Shown here: positions 35,114 through 46,274 of the stretch, piece by piece | Position numbering within the stretch: the first letter of the stretch is position 1 | Layout: each line of letters opens with the position of its first letter | DNA from: JALYLC01 sp963743275 | GTDB taxonomy: Bacteria; Actinomycetota; Thermoleophilia; Gaiellales; JALYLC01 | Length of the DNA stretch: 64,000 bases | NCBI GenBank assembly: GCA_963743275.1 | Contig: CAVUPB010000003.1 | Coordinates: 62,001 to 126,000 of the forward strand | Reading direction: 5' to 3' | The notes under the pieces: model-generated | Seen by the model: only the letters and a program-made list of their open reading frames with translations | Databases searched by the model: none | Told to the model about the DNA's origin: nothing | Made by a program: the position numbers and the translations under genes

Positions 35114-36271
35114 ATGAGCCGTCCCGGGATCGACACGCCGCGCCGCCTCGGGAGCGCCTACGGGGTGGCCGAGAACCGTCACCGGCTGCGGCGGCTCGCC
35201 TACCTCGAGGATCGCCTCGCGACCGCCCTCGCCGGCTGGATCTGGACGACCGAGCGCTTCGACGACAAGCTCCGGCTGGCCGTGCTGGCCTACGAGTCCG
35301 CACAGGCTGCAGACGCGCTCTGCGCGCGCATCGCCGAGCTCGCTCCGTCGACCGCGGAGCGCCAGTGGGAGCTCCAGGTCGGCGATCTCGAAGAGCTCGC
35401 GAACGGCGTCGAGAACGAGAGCGCGCCCGGCGCCCGCCTGGCCGCCGCCGCAGCGCTGCTCGAGCGCCTGCGCTCGGCGTACGCCGAGCACCTCGCCGCG
35501 ACGGACGACCTCGCCGACGGACCCACCGCCCGCATGCTGCGCGCGCTCGCCGGGCCGACGGGCGACCGCATCGCGCTCTGCGCCGAGGCCGCGTGCCTCC
35601 CGGCAGCGCCCGACGGCTCCGCGCCCGCGCGCTTCCTCGCCACGGCGCCGGCCCGCGACGACCGCTTCGACGTCGCGACGCTCGAGACCTATCGCGTGCA
35701 CGAGATGGGCGCGACGCCGCAGGACGTCGTCCGGCACCTGCTCTACACGAACGCCTACGGCGAGCTCGAGGCGGTCGAGGTGCTGGGGCGGGCGCTCGCC
35801 GACGCCCGCGAGCTGCCGTGGGCGATGCGCCGCGACCTCTTCCGCCAGCTCTGGGACGAGGCGCGCCACGCCGAGATGAGCTGGCGGCGCATGGACGAGC
35901 TGGGCGGGCCTCCCGAGCCGCTGCCGCCCGCGCCGCCGGTGATCCACGGCATCATGGCCGAGGTCGCCGACCCGCTCGAGCGCCTGCTCGTGCTGCAGCG
36001 GGTGATCGAGGGCCGCGTCGTCGAGCGTCACCGCCTCCGGGTCTCGACGGTCGCACGCGACCTCGGCGACCCCGTGACGGCGCGGCTCTACGAGTACATC
36101 GTCGCCGACGAGCGCCAGCACGTCGGCAACTCGGAGTGGATCCCGAAGATCGTCGGCGACGACCCGGCGCGGATCGCGCGCCTGGAGCAGCTGCAGGCCG
36201 CCTGCGAGGCCAAGCTCGAGGAGATCCTCGCCCGGCGCGTGGACGCGACCGCGGGGATGGCGCGCGGGTGA
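35114..36271 (+). CDS. ferritin-like diiron-type protein
   Basis: 385 residues. The C-terminal half has LWDEARHAEMSWRRMDELGG and YIVADERQHVGNSEWIPK: two ExxH motifs in long helices, with further Glu in AYGELEAVEV and VIEGRVVERHR. This is the four-helix diiron arrangement of ferritin-like oxidases and hydroxylases. The N-terminal half is helical (RLRRLAYLEDRLATALAGWI) with LAYESAQAADALCARIAEL. Directly coupled to a ferredoxin gene, implying that electrons are fed to the diiron site. A hydroxylase or desaturase-like role is inference. Confidence 0.75.
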   Translation: MSRPGIDTPRRLGSAYGVAENRHRLRRLAYLEDRLATALAGWIWTTERFDDKLRLAVLAYESAQAADALCARIAELAPSTAERQWELQVGDLEELANGVENESAPGARLAAAAALLERLRSAYAEHLAATDDLADGPTARMLRALAGPTGDRIALCAEAACLPAAPDGSAPARFLATAPARDDRFDVATLETYRVHEMGATPQDVVRHLLYTNAYGELEAVEVLGRALADARELPWAMRRDLFRQLWDEARHAEMSWRRMDELGGPPEPLPPAPPVIHGIMAEVADPLERLLVLQRVIEGRVVERHRLRVSTVARDLGDPVTARLYEYIVADERQHVGNSEWIPKIVGDDPARIARLEQLQAACEAKLEEILARRVDATAGMARG

Positions 36272-36525
36272 AGTTCGCGATCGACGAGGCCGCGTGCATC
36301 GACTGCGGCGCCTGCCGGCGCTACTGCCCGGTCGACTGCATTCCCTACGAGGACCTGCGCCACCGCATCGAGCAGGAGCCCTGCACGGGCTGCACGATCT
36401 GTTACGCGGTCTGCCCGGCGGACGCCGTGATCGCGCTCGACGACGGCCGTGCGACGCCGAAGCTGACGTTCGAGGTGATGGAGCGCGTGCGCACGAAGGC
36501 CTTCGTGCGCGGCCCGCACGCGTAG
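36268..36525 (+). CDS. 2x[4Fe-4S] ferredoxin
   Basis: 85 residues from GTG 36268, overlapping the upstream stop by four bases. Two motifs: CIDCGACRRYCP and CTGCTICYAVCP, each CxxCxxCxxxCP, so two [4Fe-4S] clusters in the classic bacterial ferredoxin fold. Short C-terminal extension ending RGPHA. Most likely the electron donor for the ferritin-like protein before it. A tandem pair of palindromic repeats follows. Confidence 0.93.
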   Translation: MKFAIDEAACIDCGACRRYCPVDCIPYEDLRHRIEQEPCTGCTICYAVCPADAVIALDDGRATPKLTFEVMERVRTKAFVRGPHA

Positions 36526-36528
36526 CGC

Positions 36529-36559
36529 TGCACGATTGGGGTCAGACCCCAATCGTGCA
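36529..36559. repeat. REP-like palindrome, copy 2
   Basis: TGCACGATTGGGGTC-A-GACCCCAATCGTGCA, a perfect 31-base palindrome. Same family as copies at 33150 and 36594. Sits three bases after the ferredoxin stop. Confidence 0.85.
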
Positions 36560-36593
36560 CGCGAGCAACGCCCTGGGACACGCCACGCAACCG

Positions 36594-36624
36594 TGCACGA
36601 TTGGGGTCTGACCCCAACCGTGCA
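36594..36624. repeat. REP-like palindrome, copy 3
   Basis: TGCACGATTGGGGTC-T-GACCCCAACCGTGCA, one mismatch between arms. It lies 34 bases after copy 2 and four bases before the stop of the minus-strand operon, so copies 2 and 3 form a tandem cluster between convergent transcription units. Confidence 0.85.
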
Positions 36625-36628
36625 GCGC

Positions 36629-37624
36629 TCAGGGCACGAGCACGAACTTGACGCCGTCGGCCGCGCGCGAGCGGGCGAACGCGCGGGCGTAGTCGGCCAG
36701 CTCGACTGCCTCGGTGATCAGCGGCTCGAGCTGGATCGCGCCGCCGGCGAGCAGCCGCATCGCGCGCAGCCAGGCGATCGGGTTGGCCGCGAAGCCCGAG
36801 CGCACGCGCAGCTCCTTGAAGCAGATCTCGTCGAACGGCACTGTCACGGGCGCGCCGCGCAGCCCCATCTGCACGATCGTCCCGGCGCGGGTGACCGTCT
36901 CGAGCGCGGTCGCGATGGCGGGCCCGGCCCCGGAGCACTCCACGACCACGTCGGGCGCGTCGCCCGCGTACGGCTGATCGGCGCGCGAGGTCTCGAAGCC
37001 GAGCGCCCGGGCGAGCTCGAGGCGGAGCTCGTCCGCGGCGGTGCCGCGCACGTGCACGCGGCCGCCGTTCACGCGTGCGACCTGCGCCGCGATCAGGCCG
37101 ATCGCGCCGGGACCGATCACGAGCACCTCGTCGCCCGCATCGACGCTCGCGGGATCCGAGAGCGAGTTGCAGACGCACGCGAGCGGCTCGCAGATCGCGG
37201 CCGCGCGATCGCTCAGGGCCTCGGGCACGCGGTGCAGGTTGCGCACGGGCATGCGCACGCGCGGCGCGAACGCCCCGTCGACGTGCGTGCCGACCGAGCG
37301 GCGCTGCGCGCAGATGCTCGGCCGGCCGGCGCGGCACCAGCGGCACTGCCCGCAGGTCGAGAAGAACGTCTCCGAGGTGACGCGGGCGCCCGCCCAGGCC
37401 GCGTCGACGCCGGGCCCCAGCTCGGCCACCGTGCCGCAGAACTCGTGGCCCATCGTCACGGGCGGCACGCTCGGGTACTCCCCCGCCTCGATGTGGAGGT
37501 CGGTGCCGCAGATGCCCGCGGCGAGCATCTCGATCACGACCTCGCCGGGCCCGGCGCTCACCTCCGGGCGCTCGGCGTAGGCGACGTTGCCCGGCCCGGC
37601 GGCGAGCTTCGCGACGCCCTTCAC
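36629..37624 (-). CDS. MDR zinc-dependent alcohol/polyol dehydrogenase
   Basis: 331 residues from GTG 37624, overlapping the dehydratase stop by four bases. Both zinc sites are present: catalytic (CGTDLH, GHEFCG) and structural (CGQCRWCRAGRPSIC), in contrast to the dehydrogenase at 28675. Nucleotide site VIGPGAIGLIAAQVA. Similar to sorbitol/threonine/galactitol-type dehydrogenases. Last gene of the 12-gene minus-strand run; probably oxidises a polyol or sugar-acid alcohol. Confidence 0.92.
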   Translation of the reverse strand: MKGVAKLAAGPGNVAYAERPEVSAGPGEVVIEMLAAGICGTDLHIEAGEYPSVPPVTMGHEFCGTVAELGPGVDAAWAGARVTSETFFSTCGQCRWCRAGRPSICAQRRSVGTHVDGAFAPRVRMPVRNLHRVPEALSDRAAAICEPLACVCNSLSDPASVDAGDEVLVIGPGAIGLIAAQVARVNGGRVHVRGTAADELRLELARALGFETSRADQPYAGDAPDVVVECSGAGPAIATALETVTRAGTIVQMGLRGAPVTVPFDEICFKELRVRSGFAANPIAWLRAMRLLAGGAIQLEPLITEAVELADYARAFARSRAADGVKFVLVP

Positions 37625-38745
37625 GCATCCGCCAGCGTGTAGCGGGCGACGGCGTCCGGATCGAGGCGGATGCCGATGCCGGGCAGGTCGTTGAGCGCGA
37701 TCATCCCGTCGGCGACGACCGTGCGCGTCGCCGGGTCGACCAGCTCCTCGAAGTTGTAGACGCCCTCGTCGAGCGCGAAGTGCTCGACGACGAGACCGTT
37801 CGAGACCGCGGCCGCGAGCTGCGCATGCAGGTTGTGGTGCCAGTGCGGCGCGACCTGCACGCCGAAGGCCGCGGCCGCGTGGGCGGCCTTCATCCACTCG
37901 CCGACCCCGCCGCAGACGCAGGCGTCGGTCTGGTGGATGTGCGCCGCGCGCGCACGCAGCAGGTGCCCGAAGCCCCACGCCGTGGCCTCGATCTCGCCGG
38001 TGGCGATCGGGATCGGCCCGCGCGCGGCGAGTTGCGCATGGCCGTCGATGTCGTCCGGGACGAGCGGCTCCTCGAACCACCAGATGTCGTGGGGGGCGAA
38101 GGCGTCTGCCGCCTTGATCGCCTCGGCCACGCTCGCATAGGCGTTGTTGGCGTCGAGCGCGAGCCGCCCCGTCGGGCCGAGCGCCTCGCGCGCGGCCGCG
38201 ACCCGCGCCTCGTCCTCGGCCAGCGGCAGCCCGCCGACCTTCATCTTGTAGTCGGCGAACCCGCGGGCCCGCTGCCGCGCGACCTCGTCGCGGATCGCCT
38301 GGACGGGATCGCCCGGCCGGTAGTAGCCGCCGCTGGCGTACGCCGGCACGGAGTTGCGCGCCGATCCGAGCAGCCCGCGCAGCGGCACGCCGGTGGTCTG
38401 GCCCCACAGATCCCAGAGCGCGATGTCGAGCGCGCTGAGCGCGCGGATGAGGCCGCCGCGCCGGCCGACGAGCAGGAACTCCTGGGCGAGCTGCGTGTAG
38501 AGGTCGCTGATGCCGCGGGCCGGCCTGCCGACGGCATGCGGCGCGAGCAGCTCGTTGACGGCGCGCGCCACCCACGACCCGGCGCTCGTGCCGGCGTACG
38601 TGTAGCCGAGTCCCGAGACGCCGTCCGAGTCGGTCACGGTGACCAGGATGTAGTCGCGGTGCTGCAGCGCCCGCGTCGAGATCGCCGTCGGGATCGCGAC
38701 CGGGACGCGCGCCGTGATCGCCGACACTGCGGCGATCTCAGTCAC
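37621..38745 (-). CDS. enolase-superfamily sugar-acid dehydratase/racemase (MR/MLE type)
   Basis: 374 residues. Lys167 and Lys169 form the KxK base motif (YKMKVGG); metal ligands are Asp198 (LALDANN), Glu225 (WWFEEPL) and Glu251 (ATGEIE); APHWHHNLHAQLA provides the later His region of mandelate-racemase-like members. A dehydratase acting on a sugar acid is the likeliest activity; racemase cannot be excluded. Overlaps both neighbours, confirming operon membership. Confidence 0.92.
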   Translation of the reverse strand: MTEIAAVSAITARVPVAIPTAISTRALQHRDYILVTVTDSDGVSGLGYTYAGTSAGSWVARAVNELLAPHAVGRPARGISDLYTQLAQEFLLVGRRGGLIRALSALDIALWDLWGQTTGVPLRGLLGSARNSVPAYASGGYYRPGDPVQAIRDEVARQRARGFADYKMKVGGLPLAEDEARVAAAREALGPTGRLALDANNAYASVAEAIKAADAFAPHDIWWFEEPLVPDDIDGHAQLAARGPIPIATGEIEATAWGFGHLLRARAAHIHQTDACVCGGVGEWMKAAHAAAAFGVQVAPHWHHNLHAQLAAAVSNGLVVEHFALDEGVYNFEELVDPATRTVVADGMIALNDLPGIGIRLDPDAVARYTLADA

Positions 38746-39514
38746 GCGCGTGCCCGACGCTGCCGTTGAGGATGATGCCGCCGTCGCACACGAGCTCGGC
38801 GCCGTTGACGTAGCGCGCCGCGTCGCTCGTCAGGAACACGATCGCGTCGGCGACCTCGTCGGCCGAGGCGATGCGCCCGAGCGGGATGCGCTCCTCGTAC
38901 GTCTTGCGCACCTGCGGCGTGTACGCGACCTGGTTGAGGGGCGTGTCGGTCGCGCCGGGCGCGAGCGCGTTGACGGCGATCCCGCGCCCGCCGAACTCCA
39001 CGGCGAGCGTCTGCGTGAGCGCCAGGACGGCGCCCTTGGCGGTGCAGTAGGCGGTCAGGTCGGAGATCGGCTGCAGGTGCGCGACCGACGTGACGTTGAC
39101 GATGCGGCCGCCGCCGGACTCGAGCATGTGCGCGATCGCGGCACGGCAGCCGTAGACGTAGCCCATGACGTTCGAGCCGAGAAGCGAGGCCCAGTCGTCG
39201 TCGGTCGTCTCGAGGAAGGGACGCACGAGCAGACGCGCGGCGTTGTTGACCCAGATGTCGAGCCCGCCGAGCTCGTCGCGCGCGAGCGCCGCGACCCGCG
39301 GGGCCGACGCCGCATCCGCGGCGTCGGCCTCCACGAGCCGGCAGCGCACGCCGTGCGCCTCGACGGCCGCGACCGTCGCGGCCGCGGACGCCTGCTCGGC
39401 CGCATCGGCGCCGGGGCGGTAGGTGCCGACGACGTCGGCGCCGCCGCGGGCGAGCGCGATCGCGGTCGCCTGGCCGATGCCCATCGACGCACCGGTGACC
39501 ACCGCGACGGTCAT
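38738..39514 (-). CDS. short-chain dehydrogenase/reductase (SDR)
   Basis: 258 residues. TGASMGIGQA cofactor loop, VNNAARLLVRP, catalytic Ser in VTSVAHLQ, Tyr/Lys in YCTAKGA, end LVCDGGIILNG. Overlaps the dehydratase gene by eight bases. Glucose-1-dehydrogenase-like or gluconate-5-dehydrogenase-like in outline; the substrate is unknown. Confidence 0.93.
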   Translation of the reverse strand: MTVAVVTGASMGIGQATAIALARGGADVVGTYRPGADAAEQASAAATVAAVEAHGVRCRLVEADAADAASAPRVAALARDELGGLDIWVNNAARLLVRPFLETTDDDWASLLGSNVMGYVYGCRAAIAHMLESGGGRIVNVTSVAHLQPISDLTAYCTAKGAVLALTQTLAVEFGGRGIAVNALAPGATDTPLNQVAYTPQVRKTYEERIPLGRIASADEVADAIVFLTSDAARYVNGAELVCDGGIILNGSVGHARD

Positions 39515-39527
39515 CTCGCGAACCGCT

Positions 39528-40724
39528 TCATAGCGAGCGGTACTCGATCTTCTGCCGCCGGCCGGTCTCGTGCGAGCGCACGATCGCGTCGCAGATCTCG
39601 GCGCAGCGGTAGCCGTCCTCGAGCGTCGCGCCGCGGGGACTGATCGGCTCGTCGTTCTTGATGCACGTGAGCAGGTGCAGCAGCTCGTGCACGAAGTTGT
39701 CCTCCCAGCCGATCATGTGCCCGTGCGGCCACCAGTGCTCCCAGTACGGGTGGTCGGCCTCGGACACGAGCACGTTGCGGAACCCCTGCGCCCGGGCGCC
39801 CGGCGTCGAGCCGCCGAAGTGCGCCATGAGCTCGTTCTGGCGCTCGGCGTCGAACACGAGCGAGCCCTTCGAGCCGTTGATCTCCCAGCGCATCTGGTTC
39901 TTGCGGCCGGCTGCGAAGCGGGTCGCCTCGAGCGTGCCGTTGGCGCCGCTCTCGAACTCGACCGTGGCCTGGAAGGCATCGTCGACGTCGACCGTGCCGC
40001 CGGGCCGCTCCGTGATGAACGTCTTCGTCAGGCCGGTGAGGTTCGCCGGCTCGCCGACGAGGTAGCGGGCCTGGTCGATGATGTGGGCGCCGAGATCGCC
40101 GAGCGCGCCCGAGCCGGCCTGCTTCTTGTCGAGCCGCCAGACCTTCGGGAAGCTCGGATCCATCACCCACTCCTGGTGATAGCGCGCGCGGAAGTGGTAG
40201 ATCTCGCCGAGCTCGCCCGCCTCGATCAGCTGCTTCGCGAGCACGATCGCCGGATAGAAGCGGTAGTTGAAGGCCGTCATGTGCTTGACGCCGGTGGCGG
40301 CGACCTGCCGCCAGATCTCGTAGCTCTCGTCCGCGTCGCGGCCGAGCGGCTTCTCGCAGATGACGTGCTTGCCGGCCTTGGCCGCCGCCACCGTGGGCTC
40401 GAGGTGGGCGTCGTTGGGCCCGCCGTTGTCGAAGACCTGCACGTCGGGGTCGGAGACGACGTCTTCCCAGCTCGTCGAGTACTTCTCGTAGCCGTAGCGG
40501 CGCGCGGCCTCGCGCACCGCCTCCTCGGTGCGGCCCGCGATCGCGACGAGGCGCGGCATGTACGGCGGCGGCCAGGTCACGTACGCGATCTTCTTGAGCG
40601 CGTTCGAATGGGCGCGCCCCATGAAGGCGTAGCCGAGCATGCCGATGCCGATCTCGGGGATGGCGTCGGCGCCGGCCCGCTGATCGCCCATCGTGACGAA
40701 GCCGACCTGCTTCTCCTCGCTCAT
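39528..40724 (-). CDS. Gfo/Idh/MocA-family oxidoreductase (1)
   Basis: 398 residues. GIGMLGYAFMGRAHSNALKK is the N-terminal NAD(P) site; CEKPLGRD carries the EKP motif with catalytic Lys; ALGDLGAHIIDQARYLVG is the other family motif with catalytic-region Asp/His. ATG 40724 overlaps the stop of isomerase 4 by four bases. Gfo/Idh plus isomerase pairs are known in pathways through 3-keto sugars (for example inositol, levoglucosan and C-glycoside breakdown), so oxidation at a ring hydroxyl is a reasonable guess. Confidence 0.93.
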   Translation of the reverse strand: MSEEKQVGFVTMGDQRAGADAIPEIGIGMLGYAFMGRAHSNALKKIAYVTWPPPYMPRLVAIAGRTEEAVREAARRYGYEKYSTSWEDVVSDPDVQVFDNGGPNDAHLEPTVAAAKAGKHVICEKPLGRDADESYEIWRQVAATGVKHMTAFNYRFYPAIVLAKQLIEAGELGEIYHFRARYHQEWVMDPSFPKVWRLDKKQAGSGALGDLGAHIIDQARYLVGEPANLTGLTKTFITERPGGTVDVDDAFQATVEFESGANGTLEATRFAAGRKNQMRWEINGSKGSLVFDAERQNELMAHFGGSTPGARAQGFRNVLVSEADHPYWEHWWPHGHMIGWEDNFVHELLHLLTCIKNDEPISPRGATLEDGYRCAEICDAIVRSHETGRRQKIEYRSL

Positions 40725-41701
40725 GCCAGCCACCACGCCTGACCCGGGACGAGCGGCTTCTTGATGAAGAGCGGCTTGAGGAACTTGATGCACTGCTCGC
40801 AGCCGTCCTCCTCGCTCATGACCGGATCCTCGTGCTCGAACGAGAGCACGAAGTCGTAGCCGACCTCGAGCAGGGCGGTGATGATGCGGCGCCACTCGAC
40901 GTCGCCCCAGCCCGGCACGCGGTAGCGCGCCGCGCGGTCGCCGCGCTGCCACGAGCCGGTGCCCGTGACGCCGTCGATGTGCAGGATGTCCTTCTGCAGC
41001 TCCCAGTCCTTCGCGTGCGCGTGGTAGATCCGCGAGCCGAACTCCTTGATGAACACGACGGGGTCGATCTGCTGCCAGATGAAGTGGCTCGGGTCGAAGT
41101 TGAAGCCCCAGTCGTCGCGCGGCATGCGCTTGACGGCCTCGCGCGCCGTGTAGACGTTGTACGCGATCTCGGTGGGATGCACCTCGTGGGCGAACTTGAC
41201 GCCGTACTTCTTGAACTCGTCGAGGATCGGCTCCCAGCGCTCCTGCCAGAGGTCCCAGCCCTTCTCGTAGATGTCGAGGCGCTGGGGCGGCCAGATGTAC
41301 CAGCTCTCCCACACGGTCGAGCCGAAGAACCCGTTGACGACCCCGATCTCCATCTCCGAGGCGACCTGGGCCGTCTTGATGATGTGCTCGGTGCCGATCT
41401 TGACCATCTCGTCCTTGTCCGACGTGCCGGCCCATTCGTCGAGCGAGGAGTCGCCGAACGGCAGCACCATCTGGGAGAAGAGGTGGTTCGAGAGTCCGGA
41501 GATCTCGATGCCGTAGCCCTCGAGCATCTTCTTGACGCCCTTGGCGTACTGCGGGTCGGTCGCCGCGCGATCGGTGTCGAAGTGGTTCGAGCCGCGCCAC
41601 GCGGCGAGCTCGAACGCCTCGTACCCGAGATCCGAGGCGTACTTCGCGACCTCCTCCAGCGGCTTGTCGTTGAAGAGAACCGAAAACAGTCCCATCTTCA
41701 T
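40721..41701 (-). CDS. sugar phosphate isomerase/epimerase family protein (4)
   Basis: 326 residues. Candidate ligands: Glu in FAHEVHPTE, Asp/His in NFDPSHFIWQ, His in YHAHAKDWE and Glu in LSFEHEDP. HVIHIDGVTGTGSW-like loop (LHIDGVTGTGSWQRGD) precedes the last strand. Start ATG 41701 overlaps the iron dehydrogenase stop. Forms a coupled pair with the Gfo/Idh protein, suggesting that the ketone made by the oxidoreductase is isomerised or undergoes elimination here. Confidence 0.87.
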   Translation of the reverse strand: MKMGLFSVLFNDKPLEEVAKYASDLGYEAFELAAWRGSNHFDTDRAATDPQYAKGVKKMLEGYGIEISGLSNHLFSQMVLPFGDSSLDEWAGTSDKDEMVKIGTEHIIKTAQVASEMEIGVVNGFFGSTVWESWYIWPPQRLDIYEKGWDLWQERWEPILDEFKKYGVKFAHEVHPTEIAYNVYTAREAVKRMPRDDWGFNFDPSHFIWQQIDPVVFIKEFGSRIYHAHAKDWELQKDILHIDGVTGTGSWQRGDRAARYRVPGWGDVEWRRIITALLEVGYDFVLSFEHEDPVMSEEDGCEQCIKFLKPLFIKKPLVPGQAWWLA

Positions 41702-42903
41702 GACGCACTTCCCTCCCGGATCGTCGTGGTCTCTGCGGTGCCTGCGGCCGCGGCGTACAGCTCGGCCAGCTCGGTCGGCCCGATGGGCCGTGGATTCGTG
41801 GCGATGTTGCGGCTCTTCATCGCGTCCTCGATCAGCTGCGGGACGTCCATCGCGGCGGGGTCGAGGCCCCACTCGCGCAGCGTCGCGGGCAGGTGGCAGT
41901 CGAGGCAGAGCGCCCGCACCGCCTCCACGCCGCGGCGCGCCGCAGCGGCCTGCGAGAGACCGGCGACGTCCTCGCCGAGCGCCTCGGCGATCTCGCCGAG
42001 CTTGGCCTCGCAGGCGGGGCGGATCAGGTCGAGTCCGGGCGGCAGGAAGATCGCGTTGGCGACGCCGTGCGGCACGCCGTGGTGCGCGGTCACCGGCGTC
42101 GAGGCCGCATGCACGACGGCGTTCGCGTTCATGTTGAACGCGATGCCGGTCATGCAGCTCGCGAGCGCGACCTGGCCGATCGCCTCGGGATCGCGCTCGT
42201 GCACGGCCTTGCGCAGGTTCTGCCCGATCATGCGGATCGCGCGGATGTTGAGCGCGTCCAGCAGCGGGTCGCTGCCGAGGTTGAGATACGACTCGGTCGC
42301 GTGCGCGAGCGCGTCGGCGCCGGTCGCGGCGATGATCGCCGGAGGCGCGGTCAGCACCAGCTCGGGGTCGACGATCGCGACCGTCGCGGCCAGGTTGCGC
42401 GAGGCGCAGACGACCTTGAAGTGCTCGTTCGGATCGGTGATCACGACCACGAACGTGACCTCGGCGCCAGTGCCGCACGTCGTCGGGATGCAGATCACCG
42501 GCGGCCCGGGGCGGGGCACGAGGTCGCGCCCGCGGTAGTCCCACACGCTGCCGCCGTTCTCGATCAGGGCCGAGGACGCCTTGGCGGCGTCGAGCGAGCT
42601 GCCCCCGCCGAGCCCGACGATGCCGTCGCAGCCCTGCGCCCGGTAGAGCGCGGAGATCTCGTCGAGGTTCGCCGTCGTCGGGTTCTCGGCGGTGCCGGTG
42701 TAGAGATGGACGGCGACGCCGGCGGAGGCCGCGAGGTCGCGTACCCGGTCGACCGTGCCCGCCGCCAGCAGTCCCCGGTCCGAGACGAGCACGATGCGCT
42801 CGAGGCCGAGCTCTGCGAGGTGCGCCGGCAGCCCGGCGATCGCGCCGGGGCCGTAGTGGACCCGCGTCGGGCACTCGAACAGGTGCACGCTGTCCCAGGC
42901 CAT
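41698..42903 (-). CDS. iron-containing alcohol dehydrogenase
   Basis: 401 residues. GLGGGSSLDAAKA is the NAD(P) loop; IPTTCGTGAEVT is typical; metal ligands come from Asp/His in GADALAHATESY and His residues in HHGVPHGVANAI. Type III alcohol dehydrogenase, usually Fe2+-dependent, oxidising alcohols or reducing aldehydes such as lactaldehyde or keto acids. Follows the LacI gene by three bases; part of the large operon. Confidence 0.93.
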   Translation of the reverse strand: MAWDSVHLFECPTRVHYGPGAIAGLPAHLAELGLERIVLVSDRGLLAAGTVDRVRDLAASAGVAVHLYTGTAENPTTANLDEISALYRAQGCDGIVGLGGGSSLDAAKASSALIENGGSVWDYRGRDLVPRPGPPVICIPTTCGTGAEVTFVVVITDPNEHFKVVCASRNLAATVAIVDPELVLTAPPAIIAATGADALAHATESYLNLGSDPLLDALNIRAIRMIGQNLRKAVHERDPEAIGQVALASCMTGIAFNMNANAVVHAASTPVTAHHGVPHGVANAIFLPPGLDLIRPACEAKLGEIAEALGEDVAGLSQAAAARRGVEAVRALCLDCHLPATLREWGLDPAAMDVPQLIEDAMKSRNIATNPRPIGPTELAELYAAAAGTAETTTIREGSAS

Positions 42904-42906
42904 GGC

Positions 42907-43974
42907 TCAGGCACTCCCCTCGTCGCAGGCGCTCGCCGGCGGCGGCGCCGTGGATGCCCGCTCGATCAGCGCCGGCGCCGAGCTCAGCTGGACGTCGCGC
43001 GCCGGCGAACCGGCCATCTGCTCGAGCAGCGCGTCGACCGCGGCCGTGCCGAGCTCGTCGTGATCGCGGCGCATCGCGGTCTGCGGCGGGCTCAGGTAGT
43101 CGAACACCGGATCGTCGTCGGCGGCGATCACCGAGACGTCGCGCGGGATCTCGAGCCCGCGGGCGCGGATCGCTGCGAGCACGCCGAAGACCTGGTTGAA
43201 GTTCGTGACGAAGATCGCTGTCGGCCGCCGGTCGCCCGCGAGCAGCCGCTCGGTCGCGGCCGACCCCCCGACCTCGGAGAGGGAGCCGCGCTCGATGCGG
43301 GCGCCGACGCCGCAGGCCTCGGTCGCGGCCAGGAACCCGTTCACGCGCCGCTCGATGATGTCGCTCGCGTCGACAGGCCCCGTGACGTGGCCGATCAGCT
43401 CGTGGCCGAGCCGGGCGAAGTGCTCGACGGCCATCTGCGAGACGCACTCCTCGGCGAGGCGCACGTTCCCGAGCGCGCCCGCGTAGCCGCGGCCGGCGAA
43501 CACGCAGGGCGCGCCGCTCGCGATCACGCGCGCCGGCAGGGAGCTGCGGTCGCTTGCGCTCGTCACGATCAGCCCGTCGATGCGCGCCTGCGCGATGAGG
43601 CGCTCGTAGGCCTCCTCCGTCGCCTCGTCGCCCGTGTCCTCGGCCAGCAGCACCACGAGGTCGCGCTCCGAGGCGCGCCGCACGACGGCGCGCATCATCT
43701 GGCTCCAGAAGGGGTTGCGCAGCGTCGGGACGAGCATCCCGATGGCGCCCGCCGAATTGGTCTTGAGGCTGCGCGCCATGGCGTTCGGCTGGTAGCCGAG
43801 GCGCTTGGCGGCCTCGATCACACGGGCGCGGGTCTGCGCGTTGACGGGCCGGTCGGTCGCGCCCGTGAGGGCGCGCGAGGCGGTCGAGGAATGCACGCCC
43901 GCTTCGCGGGCGACGTCGTGGAGGCTGACGGCCCGGCGAACCTCGGGAGGTGCGGATCGACCGTCGTGGAGCAT
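42907..43974 (-). CDS. LacI-family regulator
   Basis: 355 residues from ATG 43974. The alternative start at 44055 would place the operator at 44013-44027 within the gene, so it is rejected. HTH: VSLHDVAREAGVHSSTASRA, then hinge KRLGYQPNAMARSLKT. The periplasmic-binding-like domain follows (IGMLVPTLRNPFWSQMMRAV, VSVIAADDDPVFDYLSPPQT). It should repress the importer and enzyme operon until bound to an inducer sugar. The operator 39 bases upstream suggests autorepression and matches the one before the solute-binding-protein gene. Confidence 0.93.
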   Translation of the reverse strand: MLHDGRSAPPEVRRAVSLHDVAREAGVHSSTASRALTGATDRPVNAQTRARVIEAAKRLGYQPNAMARSLKTNSAGAIGMLVPTLRNPFWSQMMRAVVRRASERDLVVLLAEDTGDEATEEAYERLIAQARIDGLIVTSASDRSSLPARVIASGAPCVFAGRGYAGALGNVRLAEECVSQMAVEHFARLGHELIGHVTGPVDASDIIERRVNGFLAATEACGVGARIERGSLSEVGGSAATERLLAGDRRPTAIFVTNFNQVFGVLAAIRARGLEIPRDVSVIAADDDPVFDYLSPPQTAMRRDHDELGTAAVDALLEQMAGSPARDVQLSSAPALIERASTAPPPASACDEGSA

Positions 43975-44012
43975 GAGCCTGGTTGAGCCTTTCGTCGCGT
44001 TCCGGAGGTTGA

Positions 44013-44027
44013 GCCAAACGTCTGGCG
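44013..44027. promoter_or_regulatory. LacI operator upstream of the regulator gene
   Basis: GCCAAACGTCTGGCG, a 14-bp palindrome (GCCAAA-CG-TCTGGC) with one mismatch. Within 40 bases of the LacI start and differing at one base from the site at 49869. Likely autoregulation. Confidence 0.75.
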
Positions 44028-44065
44028 CGGCGGGGGTGGCGAAGGCGCTCGCCATCCCGCCTGCG

Positions 44066-46272
<2,207 letters not shown>

Positions 46273-46274
46273 GG

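Noticed and set aside
36529..36624. Two palindromes with a 34-base gap as a mini CRISPR
   Set aside because: Only two units, each a full palindrome with differing arms, plus a third copy 3.4 kb away; no cas genes.
40721..44017. 1098-codon minus-strand frame through isomerase 4, iron dehydrogenase and LacI
   Set aside because: Only the isomerase part is real; the rest is a shadow frame of two well-defined genes.
42907..44055. Earlier LacI start at 44055
   Set aside because: It would put the LacI operator inside the coding region and adds residues without homology to the family N-terminus.
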